A stretch of DNA of 6,572 nucleotides from JAHFUI01 sp041485905 (GTDB taxonomy: Bacteria > Acidobacteriota > Vicinamibacteria > Vicinamibacterales > CAVVIG01): the NCBI GenBank assembly GCA_041485905.1, contig JBGPKK010000235.1, forward strand, positions 1-6,572, written 5' to 3'. Position numbers and translations under genes: made by a program. Shown here in pieces: positions 1-5,100 of the stretch. How positions within the stretch are numbered: position 1 is the first letter of the stretch; each line of letters starts with the position of its first letter. The notes beneath the pieces are model-generated. The model was given only the letters and a program-made list of their open reading frames with translations. It had not been told where the DNA came from and did no database searches.

Positions 1-306
1 GATGAACGCGCCGACGCGCCGGTATTCGTCCGGATCGGCGAGCGCCTTCTTGTCCCGGTAGTAGTCGCTCTTCTTGTCAGCGATGAGCTTCTCCAGCTCG
101 GCGCGACGACGGTCGTAGCGGAGCGAGAGAAACCGCAAAAAGATGATCGGCAGAACGTAGCGCTTGTAGTCGGCAGGCTCGATCGAGCCGCGCAGCGTGA
201 CCGCGGCCTGCCACAGCTCCCTTGTGAGGGCGACGATGCCGCCGTTGGGGGAGGCGTCGACGGGCTTGCTGCCGACTTTCTTGCCGCCGGAGGTTCGTTT
301 CGCCAT
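1..306 (-). CDS. hsdM: Type I restriction-modification methyltransferase subunit HsdM, N-terminal part (gene runs off the left edge)
   Basis: Reading leftwards from the ATG at 306-304 gives 102 codons with no stop, cut by the window edge. Residues 1-22 are a Lys/Gly/Ser-rich leader. Residues 30-61 carry the typical HsdM N-terminal helical segment, including ELWQAAVTLRGSI, then DYKRYVLPIIFLRFLS. This is followed by a charged helix (YDRRRAELEKLI) and a DYYRD segment, as in this family. HsdM is the adenine methyltransferase subunit of type I systems; it pairs with HsdS for sequence recognition and with HsdR for cleavage. The SAM-binding and NPPF-type catalytic motifs would lie outside the window and cannot be checked, nor can the presence of hsdS and hsdR. 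No strong Shine-Dalgarno sequence precedes the ATG. G+C here (40 of 60 bases at 241-300) is higher than in the next gene, so the two may have separate origins. Family assignment is firm; activity is unknown. Confidence 0.9.
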   Translation of the reverse strand, partial: MAKRTSGGKKVGSKPVDASPNGGIVALTRELWQAAVTLRGSIEPADYKRYVLPIIFLRFLSLRYDRRRAELEKLIADKKSDYYRDKKALADPDEYRRVGAFI

Positions 307-386
307 GGACGCTGGTGCCGGGGTCTGAGCTTACTACGGAGCTTCTTGGGCGCTGGTGGCTTTGAAAAGGATGTCTCACCAAAAAC

Positions 387-415
387 TTGTACGAAGTGAA
401 TCGGCACGATATAAT
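387..415 (+). promoter_or_regulatory. Candidate sigma70-type promoter for the purD-like/TIR-like operon
   Basis: A perfect -10 box TATAAT lies at 410-415. Exactly 17 bases upstream is TTGTAC (387-392), which shares the TTG half of the -35 consensus. Transcription would begin near 422 and leave an untranslated leader of about 135 bases before the ATG at 559. The perfect -10 box and optimal spacing in GC-rich DNA support the call; the weak -35 and lack of any transcript data limit it. Confidence 0.5.
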
Positions 416-549
416 CCCGGAAATTTTGTCCGCGCCCGGAATGCCTCACCTTCCTGCTGCGCTTGAATCTCGACGCCAATGCATCGCGAGCCCGATCCCA
501 CCGCTGGGGATAACCAGTCTGTCCAGAACGATTTGCGGTTGATACAATT

Positions 550-555
550 GGGGGG
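550..555 (+). promoter_or_regulatory. G-rich ribosome-binding site of the purD-like gene
   Basis: Six consecutive G residues end 3 bases before the ATG at 559-561. This is a GGGG-type Shine-Dalgarno variant with rather close spacing. It supports 559 as the start; the first residue of the core strand then falls about nine residues in (LKVGVIG), as expected for a PurD-like N-terminal domain. Confidence 0.5.
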
Positions 556-558
556 TCG

Positions 559-1923
559 ATGAGCGCACGTCCATCCAAACTGAAAGTCGGCGTGATCGGG
601 AAAGACGGAAGAACGTCGGCGATCACACAACTGCTTGAATCGAGCCCGCGGGTTGACGGTCGCGTCATCTTGCTGTCGTCGGGGAAGGGGCCGTCGGCCG
701 TTGAAGAAGCCGTACGTGCGGCGCGTCAGCATCGTCCCGATTTCGTCGTGATCGGACCTGAGGAACCTTTGGCCTTCGGCGTCGTGGATGAACTTCAAAG
801 CAAGCTCGGAGTCCCCTGTGTCGGACCGACCAAATCGCTTGCACGCCTTGAATCGAGTAAGACGTTCACACGTCAACTGCTTTCCAAGTACGGAATCGCC
901 GGCAATCCTGAGCATCGAATTTTCACCGCGATCGATGATATTGAGCCATACCTGCATCAGCTCGGCGAGTTTGTGATTAAGCCGGACGGACTGACGGGCG
1001 GCAAGGGTGTCAAGGTCTCAGGCGATCATCTGCAATCTGTCAGTGATGGAATTGAATACTGTAGGGAGATTTTTCAAGCGAAACATCACCGAATCGTCGT
1101 TGAGGAAAAACTAGAGGGTGAAGAGTTTAGTCTGCAGTCGTTCTGCGACGGCTCCCACGTTGCCGACATGGTGGTCGTGCAGGATCACAAACGCGCCTAC
1201 GAAGGCGATACGGGACCGAACACCGGGGGGATGGGCTCCTACACCTGCGCGGACCACCTACTCCCATTTATCAATTCGCACGTCCTGGACGCTGCGAGCA
1301 CGATCAACGCCCAAATCGCACATGCGTTGTTGCTGGAAACCGGGGAGAAGTACAAGGGCATATTGTTTGGTGGCTTCATGACGACCAGGAATGGCGTCAA
1401 GCTTCTTGAATACAACGCGAGGTTTGGCGACCCTGAAGCCCTTAACGTTCTCTCGCTACTGGAAACGGACCTTTGCGAAATCTTCGAAGCAATTATCGAC
1501 GAACGGCTCGATCGGGTGCCGGTGGTGTTCAAGCACCAGGCGACGGTCTGTCGCTACATCGTCCCCAACGGGTATCCGATGAATCCTATCTCTGGTGAAA
1601 AACTTGAAAACATTCCTCTCAGTTCAGACAATCTGAGAGTCTACGACGCTTCGGTCGATCGAAGGCCGGATGGAGTGTGGATGACCGGCTCACGTGCGGT
1701 CGCTGTCGTTGGCATCGGCAAAGACCTGGACGAAGCGAACTCAATTGCTGAAGCTGCTGCAGCCTCCGTCAAAGGGCCGGCGTTTTATCGAAAAGACATT
1801 GGTACGCGCGAGCTCGTTGAGCGTCGAGTCAAGCACATGCGTGATGTCATGACACGCGATGCGGAGTCACCAAGCGAGGACGGTAGAACGATCGCGATTG
1901 GAGAGTCAATCCGCGTTGGATGA
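559..1923 (+). CDS. purD: PurD-family ATP-grasp ligase (phosphoribosylamine-glycine ligase-like) with an atypical N-terminal domain
   Basis: The 454-residue product belongs to the family that makes glycinamide ribonucleotide from phosphoribosylamine, glycine and ATP in purine synthesis. The core is well preserved: IGPEEPL (65-71), GPTKSLARLESSKTFT, the lysine and glycine-rich ATP loop (K141, then GLTGGKG at 144-150), VVEEKLEGEE (180-189), QDHKRAYEGD and GPNTGGMGSY (208-228), the metal-binding E284 and N286 in EYNARFGDPE, and RKDIG (411-415). Wording such as ARFGDPEALNVL, KGVKV, ATVCRYIVPNGYP and TGSRAVAVVGI resembles archaeal PurD as I remember it, rather than the E. coli protein. The N-terminal domain is odd: canonical GREHA reads GRTSA (17-21), the usual PGNAGT phosphate-binding motif is replaced by a short SSGKGPS (40-46), and roughly 15 residues are missing before IGPE. 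About 35 residues follow RKDIG, ending in an acidic, probably disordered tail. The stop overlaps the next start by 4 bases. It may be a true PurD or, more interestingly, a paralogue with a changed substrate. Family is firm; substrate is uncertain. Confidence 0.88.
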   Translation: MSARPSKLKVGVIGKDGRTSAITQLLESSPRVDGRVILLSSGKGPSAVEEAVRAARQHRPDFVVIGPEEPLAFGVVDELQSKLGVPCVGPTKSLARLESSKTFTRQLLSKYGIAGNPEHRIFTAIDDIEPYLHQLGEFVIKPDGLTGGKGVKVSGDHLQSVSDGIEYCREIFQAKHHRIVVEEKLEGEEFSLQSFCDGSHVADMVVVQDHKRAYEGDTGPNTGGMGSYTCADHLLPFINSHVLDAASTINAQIAHALLLETGEKYKGILFGGFMTTRNGVKLLEYNARFGDPEALNVLSLLETDLCEIFEAIIDERLDRVPVVFKHQATVCRYIVPNGYPMNPISGEKLENIPLSSDNLRVYDASVDRRPDGVWMTGSRAVAVVGIGKDLDEANSIAEAAAASVKGPAFYRKDIGTRELVERRVKHMRDVMTRDAESPSEDGRTIAIGESIRVG

Positions 1924-2372
1924 AGAAGACACGCCGCGCAATCTTCGTCAGTATCGCCAAACCGTTACCGACAGATCTGGTTCCGTCATTACTTGACGCT
2001 CTTCAACTCGACGGCATTGAGCCGTTCGTCTATCACGGTGTGCCAAAACCGGCAGGTCAGATCGTCACAAGTGTATTCGTCGAAGCGCGTGATGAATTGC
2101 TCGCCTCCGACGCGGCGTTCCTGATTCTTGCGACCGATGGCTCCGGTCAGATTTCCGACGACTGGTCACTCTCGTTTCTTCCTGAACTCCAACGAAATAG
2201 AGTGCCCGTCTTCGTCTATCTCATCGTCTCTTCTGGAGTTGGGAAGGAACCCGTAGCACAGTCGACTCTTGATCGTGAAACAATCCGGCTCAAGATATTG
2301 GCGAACATAGGAGACGTAACAGCAACCGTGACCGCTGACGCGATCAGTCAGTTCGGTTCGACATCCCAGTAG
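1920..2372 (+). CDS. Small protein of unknown family with a possible TIR-like or nucleoside-deoxyribosyltransferase-like fold
   Basis: I do not recognise a named family for these 150 residues. The start ATG overlaps the preceding stop as ATGA, so the gene is translationally coupled to the purD-like gene. The pattern read from sequence is a strand (AIFVSIA, 7-13), a helix (LVPSLLDALQLDG, 20-32), a strand (IEPFVYH, 33-39), a helix (VFVEARDELLASD, 52-64), a strand (AAFLILAT, 65-72), a turn with DDW (80-82), a segment containing PELQ (88-91), and a strand (VPVFVYLIV, 95-103). This order matches TIR domains and related flavodoxin-like folds such as SLOG and nucleoside 2-deoxyribosyltransferases. 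TIR NADases usually carry a catalytic Glu about three residues after a Trp or Cys; here the nearest is E89, seven after W82, so catalysis is doubtful. There is no signal peptide or membrane segment, so it is probably cytosolic. The C-terminal 45 residues are weakly patterned. The fold is an inference; the coding call is supported by the coupling, consistent frame and hydrophobic-strand pattern. Confidence 0.75.
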   Translation: MKKTRRAIFVSIAKPLPTDLVPSLLDALQLDGIEPFVYHGVPKPAGQIVTSVFVEARDELLASDAAFLILATDGSGQISDDWSLSFLPELQRNRVPVFVYLIVSSGVGKEPVAQSTLDRETIRLKILANIGDVTATVTADAISQFGSTSQ

Positions 2373-2399
2373 AGGCGCACGCTAAAAGGTGGACGGGAG

Positions 2400-3389
2400 T
2401 CACTGTCGCACGAAGGGCAGCGGCGTCACCACAGCCGACCGCCCCGCAACAGAGACCGTGGTTCCCGGCGCGAGAAAGTCCCGGTGCAAGTACCCCAGCG
2501 CGATCGACCGCTGCAATGCGGGCGACATCGTGCTGCTCGTGATGCGCCCAATCTCTCGACTCTCGACCGTGACCGCCGCCCCTGGCGCCGGCACAACACC
2601 GTTGTCGAACAGCAGTCCGACGAGCTTGCGAGCCACGCGGCCGTGCCCGCGGTGGAGCACCCGAATGATGACTTCCTGTCCCACGTAACAGCCTTTGGAC
2701 AGGCTGATGGCGCGCGATTCGATTCCGGCTTCGAGCGGAATCGTCTCCCCATCCATGTCGCGGTTGAACTTCGGGACACCCGCCTCGATGCGAAGCGTAT
2801 CGGCGGTCTCCTCGTCGGCGGGCGCGACGCCGGCGTCGGCCAGCGCGCGACGAAACGCGTCCACCCGCGGTTGCTCGACGTAGACGTCGTAACCGGGGGT
2901 TCCAGTATCCATGACCCGCGTCACGATCGCGTGCTGACCCTCGAACTGTGCGCGCCGATTCCCATGCTCGGCCAATGCCTCGAGCTCGCCCACAGTGCAC
3001 CCGACAATCCCGCTGACGATGCGCGCGGCGTCAGGCCCGACGATCGCGACGGCGAAAAACGAATCGGTGACGTCCCCGAGCTGAACGTCCTCGCTGAAAA
3101 TGAACTGATCGAGCTTGGCGAGCACCGCATCTTTCTGTTCGAGGGGCACCGTGAGCAGGATCACGTCGCCGAGCTCGTACACGAACAGGTCGGCGATCAT
3201 GCGGCCCTGCGGCGTCAGATAGGCCGCGTAGCAACCCTCGCCGGCCTTCAGCGCCACGATGTCGTTGGTGAGCATCCCCTGCAAATAGGCCGCCCGATCG
3301 GCGCCAGAGACGACGATCCGGCCGCGATCGGACCGGTCGATCGCGACCGCATGCTCGTGCGCCGCCGTGTACGTGTCGGTCGAAACCAT
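2400..3389 (-). CDS. ygfZ: YgfZ/GcvT-family tetrahydrofolate-binding protein for iron-sulfur cluster maintenance
   Basis: The 329-residue length is close to E. coli YgfZ (326). The family signature K-G-C-Y-x-G-Q-E is present as KGCYVGQE at 232-239, with the conserved Cys at 234. The N-terminal part has the usual GADRAAYLQGMLTNDI (29-44), and the TPQGRMIADLFVY segment follows at about residues 59-71; both fit the GcvT-like fold. KFNRDMDGETIPLEAGI just before the signature is also typical. These proteins bind folate and help assemble or repair Fe-S clusters in enzymes such as MiaB; they lack aminomethyltransferase activity. The protein should be cytosolic. The ATG at 3389 is the first start after an in-frame stop upstream, and no clear Shine-Dalgarno precedes it. 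The gene is divergent from the hydrolase gene with 17 bases between start codons and convergent with the TIR-like gene (27-base gap). The sequence is complete with no defects seen. Confidence 0.93.
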   Translation of the reverse strand: MVSTDTYTAAHEHAVAIDRSDRGRIVVSGADRAAYLQGMLTNDIVALKAGEGCYAAYLTPQGRMIADLFVYELGDVILLTVPLEQKDAVLAKLDQFIFSEDVQLGDVTDSFFAVAIVGPDAARIVSGIVGCTVGELEALAEHGNRRAQFEGQHAIVTRVMDTGTPGYDVYVEQPRVDAFRRALADAGVAPADEETADTLRIEAGVPKFNRDMDGETIPLEAGIESRAISLSKGCYVGQEVIIRVLHRGHGRVARKLVGLLFDNGVVPAPGAAVTVESREIGRITSSTMSPALQRSIALGYLHRDFLAPGTTVSVAGRSAVVTPLPFVRQ

Positions 3390-3406
3390 GGTGTAATGCT
3401 GAAGCG

Positions 3407-5077
3407 ATGGCCCTGTCTCATTCTATCCGCGCCGCCGTGCTCGCGATCGCGACGGCCTCGGCCACGGGCGCACAACAGGCGCCGCCGCCGGCGACGGCCG
3501 CGGCGGATTTCAAGATCGTCCTGGGCGGATCGCAGGTCGGCACCGACCAGGTCGCTGTCGTGCGCGGCGCCGACGGGTGGACGATTACCAGCTCCGGCCG
3601 ATCGGGCGCGCCGCTCAACGTCGTGACCAGAAATCTGCAGATTCGGTACGACGCCGATTGGAAGCCGCTCGAGCTGACCCTCGACGCCACCGCGCGCGGA
3701 CAGGCGGTCGCCCTCCACATTACGGTCGCGGGAACGATCGCCACAACACGGGGAACCAACGCCGGCCAGACGATCGACAGGACCGACACCATCGATCCGA
3801 CGGCGCTGCTGCTCCCGAATCCTTTTCTTGCGGCGTATGAAGCTGTCGCGGCCCGTCTGAAAACAGCTCGCCCCGGATCCGCCATTCCGGTATATCAGGG
3901 CGGACCGACGCCAATCACGATTCGGGTTGGCGATTCACAGACCGAGCAGATCCAGACAGTCGCGCGTCTCGTCCGGGCGACCCGCACGCGCGCGACGCTG
4001 GCAGCCGCCGGAGTCGCGGAGGTCGACGCCGACATCTGGGCGGATGAGGCCGGACGGCTGCTGCGCGTCAGCATTCCCTCGCAGGCGCTCGAATTCGTGC
4101 GCGACGATATTTCCTCGGTCGGGTCGCGGCGCGTTGTCATTTCGCGGGACGGCGACGAGCAGGTCCGCATCGCGGCCAACGGCTTCAACCTCGCGGGGAC
4201 GATTTCGAAGCCGGCCGGCGCCGCCGGGAAGCGGCTGCCGGCCATCGTCCTTGTCGCGGGATCGGGTCCGGTCGATCGTGATGAGACGGTCGCCGGCGTT
4301 CCGGTGCTCGGCCAGCTCGCCGGCGCCCTCGCCGACGCGGGATTCCTCGTCCTGCGTTACGACAAGCGGGGGATCGGCCAAAGCGGCGGACGTACCGAAT
4401 CGGCGGGACACACGGAGTACGCCGAGGATCTGCGGACGGCCGTGAAATTCCTGGCCGACCGGAAGGATGCCGATCCCAGGCGCATCGCCATCGCCGGCCA
4501 CAGCGAGGGCGGTTCCGTGGCCTTGCTGGTTGCGGCCAAGGATCGCCGCGTCGCCGCGATCGTGCTCATGGCCGCGCCGGGGCTGAGCGGCAACGATCTC
4601 ATTCTGGCGCAGCAGAAACATCTGCTCGATCGTTCGAATCTCTCAGAGGCGGACAAACAGGCAAAGGTCGAACTCCAAAAGCGAATTCAGGAGGCCGCCA
4701 TGACCGGCAAAGGACTGGACGCGCTGCCGGCCGATGTTCGACGCCAGATCGACAACGCCGAGTTCCAGAGCATCCTCACCCACGATCCCGCGAAGGTGAT
4801 GCCGTCGGTCCGCCAGCCGATTCTGATCGTGCAAGGCGCGCTGGATATGCAGGTCGATCCCTCGAACGCCGATCGCCTGACCGCGCTGGCGCGAGCGCGC
4901 AAGCGTCCCGCACCGGTCGATGTCGTCAAGATCCCCGGCGTGAACCACCTGTTCATCCCGGCGACGACCGGTGAAGTCGATGAATATGGGACGTTGAAGG
5001 ACCGACAGATGACGCCGGCGCTGTCGTCGGCGATTGTCGCCTGGCTGCGGCAGACCCTGCCGGCGCCGACCCGCTGA
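3407..5077 (+). CDS. Secreted alpha/beta hydrolase (esterase/dienelactone-hydrolase-like) with an N-terminal beta-rich domain
   Basis: The 556-residue protein starts with a likely Sec signal peptide: a short basic start, a hydrophobic stretch (AAVLAIATASATGA, 9-22) and probable cleavage after Ala22, giving a mature start QQAPPP. Residues about 33-250 form a strand-rich region of unknown function. The alpha/beta hydrolase domain follows from about residue 275. Visible landmarks are the oxyanion-region GSGPVDRDE (285-293), RYDKRGIGQSGG, the nucleophile elbow GHSEGG with Ser366, the acid Asp480 in GALDMQV, and His514 in VNHLF. The triad Ser366-Asp480-His514 is complete, so an active periplasmic or extracellular serine hydrolase is likely; the substrate (ester, peptide or acyl group) cannot be told. 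A cap-like helical insert rich in Lys, Gln and Glu lies between about 400 and 460. The gene is monocistronic in this window: divergent from ygfZ and followed by a hairpin. A TGTAAT box at 3392-3397 could be a -10 element for a near-leaderless message. Confidence 0.92.
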   Translation: MALSHSIRAAVLAIATASATGAQQAPPPATAAADFKIVLGGSQVGTDQVAVVRGADGWTITSSGRSGAPLNVVTRNLQIRYDADWKPLELTLDATARGQAVALHITVAGTIATTRGTNAGQTIDRTDTIDPTALLLPNPFLAAYEAVAARLKTARPGSAIPVYQGGPTPITIRVGDSQTEQIQTVARLVRATRTRATLAAAGVAEVDADIWADEAGRLLRVSIPSQALEFVRDDISSVGSRRVVISRDGDEQVRIAANGFNLAGTISKPAGAAGKRLPAIVLVAGSGPVDRDETVAGVPVLGQLAGALADAGFLVLRYDKRGIGQSGGRTESAGHTEYAEDLRTAVKFLADRKDADPRRIAIAGHSEGGSVALLVAAKDRRVAAIVLMAAPGLSGNDLILAQQKHLLDRSNLSEADKQAKVELQKRIQEAAMTGKGLDALPADVRRQIDNAEFQSILTHDPAKVMPSVRQPILIVQGALDMQVDPSNADRLTALARARKRPAPVDVVKIPGVNHLFIPATTGEVDEYGTLKDRQMTPALSSAIVAWLRQTLPAPTR

Positions 5078-5080
5078 CAC

Positions 5081-5100
5081 GGTCCGGCTGAAGCCGGACC
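5081..5100. terminator. Perfect GC-rich hairpin between two convergent genes, possible bidirectional terminator
   Basis: GGTCCGGC and GCCGGACC form a perfect 8-base-pair stem around a TGAA loop. It begins 3 bases after the hydrolase stop codon, and its last base is the final base of the permease stop codon read on the other strand. Position and stability suit transcription termination for both genes. Neither side shows a clear run of T residues, so it may be a non-canonical terminator or a copy of a short palindromic genomic repeat. Confidence 0.55.

Larger units (their letters stand above)
307..558. other. Gene-free divergent intergenic region between hsdM and the purD-like gene
   Basis: These 252 bases separate two divergent genes and must hold control elements for both. 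They contain one good rightward promoter candidate (387-415) and a G-rich ribosome-binding stretch just before the purD-like gene. A 10-base segment, ATGTCTCACC at 371-380, recurs with one change at 441-450 (ATGCCTCACC), 70 bases away. A 33-codon reading frame at 441-542 has no visible ribosome-binding site. I see no strong hairpin, tRNA or obvious operator. No convincing leftward promoter for hsdM could be picked out. Confidence 0.6.
416..2399. other. Lower-G+C segment, probably acquired, carrying the purD-like/TIR-like pair
   Basis: Hand counts show 26 of 60 G+C bases at 1021-1080 and 32 of 60 at both 1921-1980 and 2281-2340. By contrast there are 45 of 60 at 4201-4260 and 37 of 60 at 5701-5760. 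The lower composition covers both genes of the accessory pair and ends near the convergent junction with ygfZ. No integrase, transposase, terminal repeats or target duplication is visible, so the borders are approximate and the mechanism of entry is unknown. Confidence 0.5.

Noticed and set aside
441..542. 33-codon rightward frame upstream of the purD-like gene
   Set aside because: It has no ribosome-binding site and no recognisable sequence. It is kept only as a possible leader frame in the promoter finding, not as a gene.
543..548. TACAAT box just before the purD-like gene as its promoter
   Set aside because: The matching -35 position reads TGTCCA, and transcription would start within the ribosome-binding stretch; the TATAAT at 410-415 is a better candidate.
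376..957. Leftward open frame of 193 codons over the intergenic region and the start of the purD-like gene
   Set aside because: It overlaps the conserved N-terminal half of the PurD-like protein on the other strand and shows no family features.
979..987. AAGCCGGAC inside the purD-like gene as a third copy of the hairpin repeat
   Set aside because: Only 9 bases match, and they encode the conserved KPD of the ATP-binding strand, so the match is most simply chance.
2484..3626. Rightward open frame of 380 codons opposite ygfZ and running into the hydrolase start
   Set aside because: It is antisense to the well-supported ygfZ gene and out of frame with the hydrolase, and has no domain signature.
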